A DNA stretch of 64,000 nucleotides. It comes from Sphingobacterium sp. PCS056. Its GTDB lineage: Bacteria; Bacteroidota; Bacteroidia; Sphingobacteriales; Sphingobacteriaceae. The notes beneath the pieces are model-generated. The model saw only the letters and a list, made by a program, of their open reading frames with translations, was not told the origin of the DNA and ran no database searches. The translations under genes and the position numbers were made by a program. The stretch spans positions 1,178,001-1,242,000 of the forward strand of contig NZ_CP096883.1 of the NCBI RefSeq assembly GCF_023273895.1. Reading direction: 5' to 3'. This document shows positions 25,829 to 34,420 of this stretch, piece after piece (positions within the stretch are counted from its first letter, which is position 1; the number at the start of each line of letters is the position of its first letter).

Positions 25829-26214
25829 CGTCCATCTTCGGTATAGAAGTCTAGGAGAGAACTCATATAAGGATCGTCCCAGCCATCTACGATATCAGCA
25901 TAGTCTTCTTCTGGTATGTTAGTATGGTTAATTTCAATGGAAGTTCCCTTCTTGTGGTCATGTAGCTTGATCGTCACTATAGATTCGGAATCCTGCTCAC
26001 CAAAATACCATTGTTGAACAATTTTCTTATTCGGGTCTAATTCGATAAATTTTCCTGTAATGGCACCATCCCACATCGAAAATTCGCCGCCGACAACTGG
26101 ATTGATTTCTACTAAGTCTCCTGTCCAAAGACGTATGGTAATGTCGGTCGTCAAAGCTAAGTAGATCTCTTCGGGCTCTGCAGGTATTATGTAATATTTT
26201 TTGAAATCTTTCAT
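25825..26214 (-). CDS. SRPBCC (AHSA1-like) domain protein
   Basis: 129 residues spanning a single START/AHSA1-like fold: the N-terminal KKYYIIPAEPEEIYLALT strand-helix, the central GGEFSMWDGAITGKFIELDPNKKI with the typical GG-F-W/G-G pattern, and the C-terminal helix around WDDPYMSSLLDF. Such proteins bind hydrophobic ligands, or Hsp90 in the case of eukaryotic Aha1; the bacterial role is generally unknown. It is a single gene, convergent with the efflux operon. A TATTTTTG box ends only five bases before its ATG, suggesting a leaderless or nearly leaderless mRNA. Confidence 0.85.
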   Translation of the reverse strand: MKDFKKYYIIPAEPEEIYLALTTDITIRLWTGDLVEINPVVGGEFSMWDGAITGKFIELDPNKKIVQQWYFGEQDSESIVTIKLHDHKKGTSIEINHTNIPEEDYADIVDGWDDPYMSSLLDFYTEDGR

Positions 26215-26432
26215 ATGAACAAAAATACATTTATTATAATTGAGAGTATCAATCTATTTTAATCTTTTCTGTACTGATAGAGAAATGAAAAAACAAAATG
26301 GGAGCCTGATCGAGTAAGACAAGTTTTTTGTAGAGTCTATTATGGATCGTATATCAGCAATAATCACTGTTAAGGAGCTGCTACGAGAACTATTTACTAG
26401 CTATAATCCCAATGGAGCAATGGAGGATAGGA

Positions 26433-27650
26433 CTAATTTGAACTTAAAATGGGATGATGTACGATAAGTTGACAAATATCTTTTGCCACTTCTTCTTTTG
26501 ATTTTAAGGTATATTCCTGAATATGTTCAGAGCGATCGATCACTGTTACTTTATTTGTATCTGTGGCAAAACCAGCGCCTTTATCTTGCATGGAATTGAG
26601 AACGATCAGATCTAAATTTTTACGGATTAATTTGCTTTTTGCATTTTCAACTTCATGATCAGTTTCAAGTGCAAAACCGATTAAAAGTTGCTTTTCCGTC
26701 TTTCTTTTTCCAACAGTTGCTAAAATATCCGTTGTTTTTTTGAGTGATATAGAAAATTGATCTTCTTTCTTTTTAATTTTTTGAGTTGCGACTTCAATGG
26801 GAGTGTAGTCAGCAACTGCTGCGCTCATAACAATTATATCGGACTGAATGAAATATTGCTCAACAGCTTCAAGCATTTCTTGAGCAGAGGTAATTAATAT
26901 GCGATGCACATTCTTTGGTGTCTTCAAAGCAGTTGGACCACTAATTAAGGTTACATGTGCTCCCAATTCTGAAAGTTGTTTTGCTAATGCATATCCCATC
27001 TTGCCACTGGAATGATTTCCGATGAATCTGACAGGGTCGATCGCCTCATGGGTTGGTCCAGCAGTTACTAAAGCCTGTCTGCCGATTAAAGGTAAATCAA
27101 TGGAGAGGTTTTTTGTAATAAAATGAAGTATTTCTTCGGGCTCGGCAAGTCTTCCTTCTCCAATTAACCCGCTCGCTAGTTCTCCATTTCCAGGATGAAT
27201 TAATGTGTTTCCATAAGACTGAAGTAGTCGAATGTTATTTTGAGTCGAAGGATGTTTCCACATGTCTAGGTCCATTGCGGGAGCAATAAAAACAGGACAT
27301 TTAGCTGATAAATAGACTGCCGTTAATAAGCTGTTGCAGATACCATTTGCTAATTTTCCAATGGTATTAGCTGTGGCAGGAGCTACAAGTATAAGGTCAG
27401 CTTTTAGTCCGATATGGACATGATTATTCCATTCCCCAGTTTTAGGGTCGAAATAATCGATTAAAACGGGGTTATTTGAAAGTGTTGACAATGTGAGCGG
27501 GGTGATAAATTCTGCCGCCTCTTTTGTCATTATGATTTGAACATTTGCTTTTTCTTTGACTAATAATCTTGTCAGATGTGCAATTTTGTATGCGGCAATA
27601 CTGCCGCATACAGCAATTACAATATTTTTATCAGCTAAGCTCATATCCAT
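26433..27650 (-). CDS. coaBC: Phosphopantothenoylcysteine decarboxylase / phosphopantothenate-cysteine ligase
   Basis: 405 residues in two domains. Residues 1 to about 185 form the flavin-dependent CoaC decarboxylase, with active-site histidine H78 in HVHIGL; the rest is the CoaB ligase with NHSSGKMGYALA near residue 212. It makes 4'-phosphopantetheine from phosphopantothenate and cysteine in CoA synthesis. Two CoaC motifs deviate from E. coli: PxMNxxMW reads PAMDLDMW (D127), and the ACG of the catalytic cysteine loop reads ASG (S160). The ATG two codons downstream is an equally possible start. It is the last gene of bamD-rpoZ-coaBC, 14 bases after rpoZ. Confidence 0.95.
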   Translation of the reverse strand: MDMSLADKNIVIAVCGSIAAYKIAHLTRLLVKEKANVQIIMTKEAAEFITPLTLSTLSNNPVLIDYFDPKTGEWNNHVHIGLKADLILVAPATANTIGKLANGICNSLLTAVYLSAKCPVFIAPAMDLDMWKHPSTQNNIRLLQSYGNTLIHPGNGELASGLIGEGRLAEPEEILHFITKNLSIDLPLIGRQALVTAGPTHEAIDPVRFIGNHSSGKMGYALAKQLSELGAHVTLISGPTALKTPKNVHRILITSAQEMLEAVEQYFIQSDIIVMSAAVADYTPIEVATQKIKKKEDQFSISLKKTTDILATVGKRKTEKQLLIGFALETDHEVENAKSKLIRKNLDLIVLNSMQDKGAGFATDTNKVTVIDRSEHIQEYTLKSKEEVAKDICQLIVHHPILSSN

Positions 27651-27664
27651 TTAGATAAGGCAAG

Positions 27665-27994
27665 TTATTCTTGCTCTTTTGCAGGATTTCTGAAATAAAT
27701 CTTATCGTGTAAGAATTCGTCAATTGCAATAAGAGTAGCTTTTGGCATACGCTCATAGTGTTTTGAGATTTCAATTTGCTCACGGTTTTCGAATACCTCT
27801 TCTAAGTTATCATTGTTAGTAGCAAATTCTGCAAGTTTGCCATTCAATTCTTCTTTGATGTCAACCGAAATTTGATTAGCACGTTTGCTGATCACTACGA
27901 TTGACTCATAAATATTGTCAGTAACGATGTCTAATTGTCTTAAATCACGTGTTACAGTTGAAGTTGCTACAGTGCTGTTATTTTTTTGACTCAT
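27665..27994 (-). CDS. rpoZ: RNA polymerase omega subunit (Bacteroidota type)
   Basis: 109 residues matching the Bacteroidota omega/Rpb6-like protein: a flexible N-terminus, then LRQLDIVTDNIYESIVVISKRANQI (the conserved omega core that clamps the beta-prime C-terminus), an acidic middle and the C-terminal KATLIAIDEFLHDKIYFRNP. It assists assembly of RNA polymerase. The start overlaps the end of bamD by 17 bases, implying translational coupling. The gene order bamD-rpoZ-coaBC, familiar from this phylum, supports the call. Confidence 0.9.
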   Translation of the reverse strand: MSQKNNSTVATSTVTRDLRQLDIVTDNIYESIVVISKRANQISVDIKEELNGKLAEFATNNDNLEEVFENREQIEISKHYERMPKATLIAIDEFLHDKIYFRNPAKEQE

Positions 27995-28919
27995 TGTTTT
28001 GGGTATTATCTTTATTATCTTTATTATCTTTTTTTTCTCTCGCGGCTTTTCTTTCTTTCTCTTGCTCTGCGATTGCTTTATTTACTGTTGCCATATAGGC
28101 TGTAGCAGCTTTCATTTTCTTTTCAGCATTATCGCGAATGGATTCTGCTTCTTTCAAATATTTACTATTTGGAAATGCCATTGCCAATGAACGATAATAA
28201 TCAATCACTTCAGCATAGCGATCTGCCTGTTTAAAAGGTGTACTTTGATTGGCAAAATTATACTGAGACTTTAGCGTAAGGTACTCAATTTCTTCCGCAT
28301 ATTTAGTATCTGGATATTCTTTCAATACATTTTGTAATGCGATTACTGCAGCTCTATAATCATCATTTAATCCCATGTCATAGAGAAGCTTAGCATTTGA
28401 AAAGGCTTTAAATTCCAATTTATCACGAAGCTTTTGAATTAAATCACCAGCTTCTTTTGCTCTATCTGACTCTGGATACAAGTTGACAAATAATTGTAAT
28501 GCATCAATTGCTTTTCTTGTATTTTCTTGATCTAAACTAGATCTAGGAGAATCGAGGTAATAACAATAAGCAGACATAAAACGGCATTCTTCAGCTCTTG
28601 GACTATTCGGATAAACATCTGCGAAGTCTTTGAAATGATAGCGTGCTGATGTGTAGTCTTTCAGTCTGTAGTTTGCAAAAGCTGTGAAATAATAGAGATT
28701 CTCTGCTTCTGCTTGTCCTCTAAATTTACTTCTCAAATCTTCAAACAATATTAAAGCTTTGCTATATTTCTTATTTTCGTATAATTTGACTGCCTCTTCG
28801 TATTTCTGAGCGATGTTATTGCTTGCGCGCAACTTCTCAAATTTACTCTTACAGCTACTGAATGATACCAATAACAAAATTCCGGCACATAAAGCCGCTA
28901 TACGCCTATTTAAAAACAT
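27978..28919 (-). CDS. bamD: Outer membrane protein assembly factor BamD (lipoprotein)
   Basis: 313 residues with a lipoprotein signal peptide ending at the lipobox FSSC (cysteine 23), then TPR-like repeats with the family pattern (ALILFEDLRSKFRG, YPNSPRAEECRFM, YPDTKYAEE, FPNSKYLKEAESI). BamD is the essential lipoprotein of the BAM complex, inserting beta-barrels in the outer membrane. The charged KKDNKDNKDNTQNNESKK tail is low complexity. It opens the bamD-rpoZ-coaBC operon. The -7 box ends four bases before the ATG, so the transcript may be leaderless. Confidence 0.93.
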   Translation of the reverse strand: MFLNRRIAALCAGILLLVSFSSCKSKFEKLRASNNIAQKYEEAVKLYENKKYSKALILFEDLRSKFRGQAEAENLYYFTAFANYRLKDYTSARYHFKDFADVYPNSPRAEECRFMSAYCYYLDSPRSSLDQENTRKAIDALQLFVNLYPESDRAKEAGDLIQKLRDKLEFKAFSNAKLLYDMGLNDDYRAAVIALQNVLKEYPDTKYAEEIEYLTLKSQYNFANQSTPFKQADRYAEVIDYYRSLAMAFPNSKYLKEAESIRDNAEKKMKAATAYMATVNKAIAEQEKERKAAREKKDNKDNKDNTQNNESKK

Positions 28920-28923
28920 TTTA

Positions 28924-28954
28924 CAAAGATAAGTGAATTTGTAATACTAATCAA
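28924..28954 (-). promoter_or_regulatory. bamD promoter (TTG, 20 bp, TATCTTTG)
   Basis: On the minus strand TTG (28954-28952), 20 bases and TATCTTTG (28931-28924) match the Bacteroidota consensus. Only four bases separate the box from the bamD ATG at 28919, so transcription should begin at or next to the start codon. Confidence 0.65.
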
Positions 28955-29146
28955 TTAAATTTTTATGTTGCAATATAGTGCATTAATGAATGCTAAACAA
29001 CGAAATACTTTCATATTAACTTTTTTTAACCTCTAGCTAAAGCGCAATTATTATTGTCATTTTCATGTTTAAAAACGATATGAATCGATTTGTCATCATT
29101 TCATTTTGGTAAATTTTGATTATATTTACATTCAAATTGTTAAAGT

Positions 29147-29428
29147 ATGACATTAAAAGAAAGAGTTGAGCAGGCATTGGATACGATTAGACCTTATTTG
29201 GAAACTGATGGTGGCGATGTTAGTGTGGAAGAAATCACAGCAGATAATGTTGTTCGTCTAAAATTATTGGGCGCATGTGCTTCATGCTCGATGAGTATTA
29301 TGACTTTTAAAGCGGGCTTAGAGCAAGCGATTAAGAAAGCTGTTCCTGAAATTACAGCGGTAGAGGCGATCAATATTACCGACATCAATGATCCTAATGC
29401 TACCTTACCAACGCCTAAAGCCTTATAA
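29147..29428 (+). CDS. NifU C-terminal domain (NfuA-type) Fe-S cluster scaffold
   Basis: 93 residues consisting only of the NifU C-terminal domain. The cluster-binding motif CASC (C44, C47) follows the conserved PYLETDGGDVSVEEI segment. Such stand-alone domains carry and deliver [4Fe-4S] clusters. There is no A-type scaffold domain as in E. coli NfuA. It is a single gene, followed 62 bases later by an unrelated exported protein. Confidence 0.92.
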   Translation: MTLKERVEQALDTIRPYLETDGGDVSVEEITADNVVRLKLLGACASCSMSIMTFKAGLEQAIKKAVPEITAVEAINITDINDPNATLPTPKAL

Positions 29429-29490
29429 TTGACGGCTTTAATTAACACAATTTAACAACAGTATTACTGTTTAAATCTTAGATTTGTGCT

Positions 29491-30138
29491 ATGAAATTCA
29501 ACTATCACTTTATTCTTGTTACATTTTTTATTTTTCTGGGATATGTTTCTTATTCCCAAGAACGTAAAATATTGCAGTTTAGTGGTATTGTACAAACAGT
29601 GAGCTCGGGCCTTCCTGTAGGGTATACGACAATTACGAATGAAAGCTTTCGGAATGAAACCTACATGGCTAATAATGAAGGCTTTTTCTCTTTTGTGGCG
29701 CATGTGGGGGATACGATCCGTTTTACTTCAGTAGGTTATGAAACCTATCAATATGTTATTCCTAATGTAGAGGGCGATCGACTCTCTACTGCTATCGTGA
29801 TGACTAATCTCATTATTGAATTGCCAATGGTGACTCCTTATCCTTGGGCTAGTATTGAAGAATTTAATATCGCATTTATGAATTTGGAAGTCAATTCGGA
29901 TAACGTGATTCGTGCCAAACGAAATATGTCTAAAGAATCAATTGATGCGATGGCTGCTATGATGCCGAGAACTGCTGATGAAATGCACAGCTATAATGTG
30001 AATGAAAATCATCGTGGAATGACTAATAAGGTTATCAATCAACGATACGCCAATCCATTATTAAATCCTTTTGCATGGGGAAGCTTGATTCAACAGATTT
30101 CTAAAGGAAAAAAAGGTAGTAAAAGCTCAAATTTTTAA
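29491..30138 (+). CDS. Exported protein with carboxypeptidase-like regulatory domain
   Basis: 215 residues. A signal peptide (MKFNYHFILVTFFIFLGYVSYS, cleaved before QE) is followed by a carboxypeptidase-D-regulatory-like beta-sandwich (LQFSGIVQTVSSGLPVGYTTI... GDTIRFTSVGYETYQYVIP), the domain used as an N-terminal extension in SusC-type receptors. Here it stands alone with a methionine-rich helical tail and a basic end (KGKKGSKSS). Periplasmic or surface location expected; function unknown. TAGATTTG (29479-29486) ends four bases before the ATG. Its stop codon overlaps that of the convergent permease gene in a shared TTAA. Confidence 0.8.
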   Translation: MKFNYHFILVTFFIFLGYVSYSQERKILQFSGIVQTVSSGLPVGYTTITNESFRNETYMANNEGFFSFVAHVGDTIRFTSVGYETYQYVIPNVEGDRLSTAIVMTNLIIELPMVTPYPWASIEEFNIAFMNLEVNSDNVIRAKRNMSKESIDAMAAMMPRTADEMHSYNVNENHRGMTNKVINQRYANPLLNPFAWGSLIQQISKGKKGSKSSNF

Positions 30139-31364
30139 TCTGTCGCTTCCAATTTATTTAATTCCGATACACTTATTTTAGATGAAAAATAGGCAATCAG
30201 TCCTGCTATGCCGGTAATGGTAAAGAATACAATAATAAAATCGCTTAAACGCAATGCAATAGGGTAGCTGTCGATTAACATATTGGCTCCTTCTTCTACT
30301 TTTATTATGCCATAATGGATCTGTAAAAAGCAGAATATATAGCCAATTACTAATCCGGTTACGCAACCGATTAAAGAAATCATTAATCCTTCATAAAAAA
30401 ATATTTTCTGAATCATAGAATTGTCTGCACCTATGTTCTTTAAAATAGTCATGTCTTCTTTTTTGTCAAGTACGAGCATGGTTAATGATCCTACAATATT
30501 AAATAGTGCAATGATGCTAATTAATGTGAGTATAAAAAAAACTGCCCAACGTTCTACTCGTACATTTTTATAAAGAGTTGGATTTTGTTCCTCTCTATTT
30601 TTCACAATAAAATCATCACCGAGTTGTGTTTGGAGATTATCTTTGAATGTTTCCAAGTTTGTTTTGTCTTTCACATAAAATTCAATCGCAGAAATACGAT
30701 TAAATTCGCCTAAGACTTCTTGGGCAAAAGAGATCGGCGTGACTACTAAATTATCAAAATCTTGTTGATTTTTAAATATTCCGGTTGGTTGAATGGATCT
30801 TATATTAAATTCGTCCGCAGGATTTGCGCTATTTTTGATACCTTTCCGTGGTGAATATATGTCGATTCGACTTAGGCCTGTGTGTATTGAAACACCTAAG
30901 TTTGCTTGTACCCCTGCTCCAATTACAGCATAAGGAGTACTATCTTGCATCAGGTTGTAATCTCCATTACTGATCAAGCTATCCTTGGCCTGATGGTCGA
31001 TCGAATTGCCTTCTATACCTTTTATCGTGCCAATATATTGTCGATTTTCATACTGGAGCAATACCTTTTCTTGTAGTACTTCCGTATAATTGATTACGTT
31101 TGTATCTTTTTTTAGTGCCTGAATACCGGGATGATTGGGGTCGAATAATTTACCTTGTCTTGGTTCTATTTTTATTTCTGGGGCAAATTGGCTAGACATG
31201 GATAATATTAAATTTTCCATGCCATTGAATGATGATAAAAGGATTATTAAAGCTGCACTACTTACTAAAACTCCTACGATACTGATACCTGAAATAATGT
31301 TTATTGCATTGACTGATTTTTTTGAAAACAAATATCGCTTTGCAAATAGATAAGGTAAATTCAT
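30135..31364 (-). CDS. FtsX-family ABC transporter permease (LolC/LolE-like)
   Basis: 409 residues with the LolCE/MacB topology: one membrane segment after LFAKRYLFSKKSVNAINIISGISI, a periplasmic domain of about 240 residues, then three C-terminal membrane segments with the FtsX core (FILTLISIIALFNIVGSLTMLVLDKKEDM, ILKNIGADNSMIQKIFFYEGLMISLIG). In Gram-negative bacteria such permeases extract lipoproteins from the inner membrane for Lol transport. No ATPase gene is nearby, so the partner is encoded elsewhere. It is the last gene of the operon TPR-aroE-MBL-permease. Confidence 0.85.
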   Translation of the reverse strand: MNLPYLFAKRYLFSKKSVNAINIISGISIVGVLVSSAALIILLSSFNGMENLILSMSSQFAPEIKIEPRQGKLFDPNHPGIQALKKDTNVINYTEVLQEKVLLQYENRQYIGTIKGIEGNSIDHQAKDSLISNGDYNLMQDSTPYAVIGAGVQANLGVSIHTGLSRIDIYSPRKGIKNSANPADEFNIRSIQPTGIFKNQQDFDNLVVTPISFAQEVLGEFNRISAIEFYVKDKTNLETFKDNLQTQLGDDFIVKNREEQNPTLYKNVRVERWAVFFILTLISIIALFNIVGSLTMLVLDKKEDMTILKNIGADNSMIQKIFFYEGLMISLIGCVTGLVIGYIFCFLQIHYGIIKVEEGANMLIDSYPIALRLSDFIIVFFTITGIAGLIAYFSSKISVSELNKLEATD

Positions 31365-31369
31365 TATTA

Positions 31370-32011
31370 TTATGCTCTAATATATGGATTGTTCACTTTT
31401 TCCGATCCGACTGTTGTGGTTGGTCCATGTCCTGGGTAAACGGTGACCTCATTCGGAAGGGTATAAATTTTTTCTTTTATATTTTTAAGGAGTAGTTCGT
31501 GATTACCTCCTGGCAGGTCTGTTCTCCCTATACTGTTTTTAAACAATACATCTCCACCAATAAGGAATTGTTGTTTTTCATGATAGAAGCATAGGTGTGC
31601 TGGCGAATGACCGGGTGCAAATATCAATTTTAACTCATCGTTTCCTATTTTTATAATACCTTCTTCGCCAAGAAAGGTTTCTGCGATAGGGGAGATCTCG
31701 TATCTGAATCCCATTTGGGGTGCATAGTTTTGCACTTCAATCAAAACAGACAGTTCTCCCTCATGAAATTGAGGGTATAGAGCGTATTGATCAAATATAA
31801 ATCTATTGCCCAGAACGTGATCAATATGACAGTGTGTATTTAATAAGATTTTGGGAATTAAACCATTTTGCTCTATGAAATCTGTTAATAGTTTTTCATC
31901 AGCCTGACCATACATTCCCGGGTCTATTATGGCACAATTGCGGTGCTCATCATAGAGTACGTAGGTATTTTCTTGGTATGGATTAAAGGTGAAAGTCTTA
32001 ATATGTAACAT
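31370..32011 (-). CDS. MBL-fold metallo-hydrolase (glyoxalase II-like)
   Basis: 213 residues with the complete metallo-beta-lactamase metal set: THCHIDH near residue 59, a central GHSPAH, and PGHGPTT near the C-terminus. The size and motifs fit the short glyoxalase-II-like hydrolases (YcbL type), which act on S-lactoylglutathione or other thioesters; glutathione is not usual in this phylum, so the substrate is open. Five bases separate it from the downstream permease gene. Confidence 0.88.
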   Translation of the reverse strand: MLHIKTFTFNPYQENTYVLYDEHRNCAIIDPGMYGQADEKLLTDFIEQNGLIPKILLNTHCHIDHVLGNRFIFDQYALYPQFHEGELSVLIEVQNYAPQMGFRYEISPIAETFLGEEGIIKIGNDELKLIFAPGHSPAHLCFYHEKQQFLIGGDVLFKNSIGRTDLPGGNHELLLKNIKEKIYTLPNEVTVYPGHGPTTTVGSEKVNNPYIRA

Positions 32012-32090
32012 AATTTTTTAAAGTAATTTCATGATCAAAATAGTATTTTTAGCGGGGCTGAGTGAAGGTATTATACGTGCTGCAAAATCA

Positions 32091-32834
32091 TCACAGTTCA
32101 TTCCAAATTTCCCAATTTTTTTCTGCTTGTAGTACTAACATCTCTAATCCATTTTTGATCTTAGCGCCGTTATTTTTGCCATTTTTAAGGAATGTTGTTT
32201 CTGGGGGATTATACACTAAATCATATAACAGATGCTTATTACCAATATGATCATATGGAATATCCGGTGCATCTTCGATATTTGGGAAGGTCCCCACCGG
32301 AGAACAATTGATAATGATATAATATTCATTTAATATGTGAGCATCAAGTTCGCTATAGGTCAGGTTTGTTTCTGTTTTTGATCTACTGACAACTTTGTAG
32401 GAGATATCCAAGGCATTTAATGCATATTCAACAGCTTTTGCGGCACCACCATTTCCTAGAATTAATGCTTTTTTATGATGGTCATCTAATAAGGGTTTTA
32501 ATGACTCCATAAAGCCAAACACATCCGTATTGAATCCCTTTAAAAAAGGTCCAGAAGCTGTATGTTTAATTTGTATACAATTTACTGCTTGAATAGCTTG
32601 TGCTTCTGGCGATAGCTCTTGAAGATACGGAAGCACATTGATTTTATGTGGAATGGTAACATTCACACCATAGAAATCCGAATCCTTAAATATTTTTTCA
32701 AATTCCTGAATATCTGCTATACTATAGAGATCATAATTAACGTCTGTAATATGTTCTTTATCAAATTTCTCTAAATAGTATTTTTTAGAGAAGGAGTGTC
32801 CTAAAGGGAAACCGATGAGTCCTAACTTTTTCAT
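32091..32834 (-). CDS. aroE: Shikimate dehydrogenase
   Basis: 247 residues, slightly shorter than E. coli AroE (272). The N-terminal shikimate-binding motif LGLIGFPLGHSFSKKYY and the catalytic-lysine segment NVTIPHKINVLPYL (near residue 60) are present, followed by the Rossmann motif LGNGGAAKAVEYAL (near 125) and the C-terminal NGLEMLVLQAEKNWEIW. It reduces 3-dehydroshikimate to shikimate in aromatic amino acid synthesis. It begins at the base directly after the stop codon of the TPR gene. Confidence 0.95.
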   Translation of the reverse strand: MKKLGLIGFPLGHSFSKKYYLEKFDKEHITDVNYDLYSIADIQEFEKIFKDSDFYGVNVTIPHKINVLPYLQELSPEAQAIQAVNCIQIKHTASGPFLKGFNTDVFGFMESLKPLLDDHHKKALILGNGGAAKAVEYALNALDISYKVVSRSKTETNLTYSELDAHILNEYYIIINCSPVGTFPNIEDAPDIPYDHIGNKHLLYDLVYNPPETTFLKNGKNNGAKIKNGLEMLVLQAEKNWEIWNEL

Positions 32835-34244
32835 TTACTTAGGAGAATATTTTTTAATGATTTCTGAAATGATATGATTCCCCTGTAATTGAGGTAGATA
32901 ATCAAAAAGGATATAATGCTTTTCAGGATCTGTTGCAAGACCCAATTCTAAGAAGACGATTGCATCATTGTATTTACCGTTTGCAAACAAATAGGCTACC
33001 ATTCTGAAATATAGTTCTGCAGCCTCTGGATTATTAGTGATAGCTTCAGATACAATTTCAATGGCTTCATCGACTTTATCTTGTTCGAAGAATATAGATG
33101 AATAGTCCAGCCAGGCGTCAATATCTAAGGGGTTCAATTCAACCACTTTGGCATATGCCTCTTCTGCTAGATCGATTTGTTTTAATTTATATCTTGCGTC
33201 GGCAATTGCAAACCAGTAATCTGGATTTGAATCATCTAACTCCAGTGCTTTCTTATAAAAGTGTAACGATTCAAAGTGGCGTTCTTCAAAATCAAGAGTT
33301 ACACCAATGCCAAACCAGGCATCCGCCAGGTCGCCATCCATTTTGACTGCTTTTTTATAAAAAACACGAGCTTCTTCCATTTGCTCCAGTTTTTCTAAGC
33401 ATTCTCCGATAGCACAATAGGTGTCAGCACTTGGTTTTTCATATTCAAATGTTTGCTTATAGACTTCCAATGCTTCTTGATAGCGATCAAGATTGACCAA
33501 TGCATTTCCTTTGTTGAAATATGCAGATGAAAAATTTTCTTTGATTAAAATAGCGTAATCATAAGCATCTATCGCTTCCGGGTATTTGGACAATTTGTGA
33601 TAAGCATTGCCTAAATTGTACCAAGCATAATAGGAATAGGGTTCCGAATCAATATATTTTTTATAAAACTCGACACTTTCTTCTTGTCTGTCCAGAATAT
33701 CATAGCAATAGGCAAGTTCATACAAAGCTTCTTGGTTATCCATATTGAGCTCAAGCGTTTTTTTAAGATAATAAATCGCTTTTTCGAAATCTGCTTCACC
33801 TTGATAGACGACACTGATGTGAAAGTAGATCTCATCTTTATTATCGGACAAACTCAATGCTTGAAATAATTGTTCTTTTGCTTCTTTAAATTGTCCTTTG
33901 GCACCATAGACACCTCCTCTAATAAAGAATATATCTCCTTCAGATGGTTCTAATAACTCCGCTTTTGAAAGTGCGTTTAATGCTTTTTCGAATTGTTGGG
34001 TGGCAGAATATAACTGTGCTTGTTTTAATAAAAATGTCACATCAAAGGGGTGCTGATTAATGGCATAATCTGCAACCTGTAAGGCTTTAATAGGATCATT
34101 TTTTTCAATGTAATAATCAATAATTCCTTCAAATGCTTTAGAGTCAAAGAAGTATTGATCTTCATTTCTTATCATTTCTTCATAACGATCAACCGAGGTT
34201 TTTCTTTCCTCAGGAGATTCAAAATCAAATTCCTCTTCCATCAT
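32835..34244 (-). CDS. Tetratricopeptide-repeat protein
   Basis: 469 residues, acidic, built of about twelve TPR units from residue 40 to the end (for example IYFHISVVYQGEADFEKAIYYLKKTLELN, SAYFNKGNALVNLDRYQEAL). No signal peptide or membrane segment, so cytoplasmic. Such TPR proteins are protein-protein scaffolds; the partner is unknown. Two adjacent ATG codons open the frame. The gene leads the operon to aroE, the MBL hydrolase and the Lol-type permease, an order I recall from related genomes. A TATCTTTG box lies at 34348-34341 about 100 bases upstream. Confidence 0.85.
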   Translation of the reverse strand: MMEEEFDFESPEERKTSVDRYEEMIRNEDQYFFDSKAFEGIIDYYIEKNDPIKALQVADYAINQHPFDVTFLLKQAQLYSATQQFEKALNALSKAELLEPSEGDIFFIRGGVYGAKGQFKEAKEQLFQALSLSDNKDEIYFHISVVYQGEADFEKAIYYLKKTLELNMDNQEALYELAYCYDILDRQEESVEFYKKYIDSEPYSYYAWYNLGNAYHKLSKYPEAIDAYDYAILIKENFSSAYFNKGNALVNLDRYQEALEVYKQTFEYEKPSADTYCAIGECLEKLEQMEEARVFYKKAVKMDGDLADAWFGIGVTLDFEERHFESLHFYKKALELDDSNPDYWFAIADARYKLKQIDLAEEAYAKVVELNPLDIDAWLDYSSIFFEQDKVDEAIEIVSEAITNNPEAAELYFRMVAYLFANGKYNDAIVFLELGLATDPEKHYILFDYLPQLQGNHIISEIIKKYSPK

Positions 34245-34340
34245 CCTTGTATAATCTATCAGTAACTCAACTTAGTTGAAAGTAGTGATTTTTAATAACT
34301 ATGTCTAATTAATTTACAAATAAAATTAATTATTACTTAG

Positions 34341-34348
34341 CAAAGATA
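34341..34348 (-). promoter_or_regulatory. Candidate -7 box for the TPR-aroE operon
   Basis: TATCTTTG on the minus strand fits TAnnTTTG; the -33 region 19 bp upstream is only T-rich. It gives a leader of about 95 bases. It lies just downstream of the ompA terminator. Confidence 0.45.
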
Positions 34349-34366
34349 CGGATTAAAGTGGGCAAA

Positions 34367-34397
34367 ATAAAAAAGCCGATTCTTGCGAATCGGCTTT
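34367..34397 (-). terminator. Terminator of the OmpA-family gene
   Basis: An 11-bp perfect stem (AAAGCCGATTC / GAATCGGCTTT) with loop TTGC. On the minus strand it is followed by TTTTTTATTTTG, a good intrinsic terminator 24 bases after the gene's stop. Confidence 0.85.
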
Positions 34398-34420
34398 CTA
34401 AAATTATATGTTATATATAA

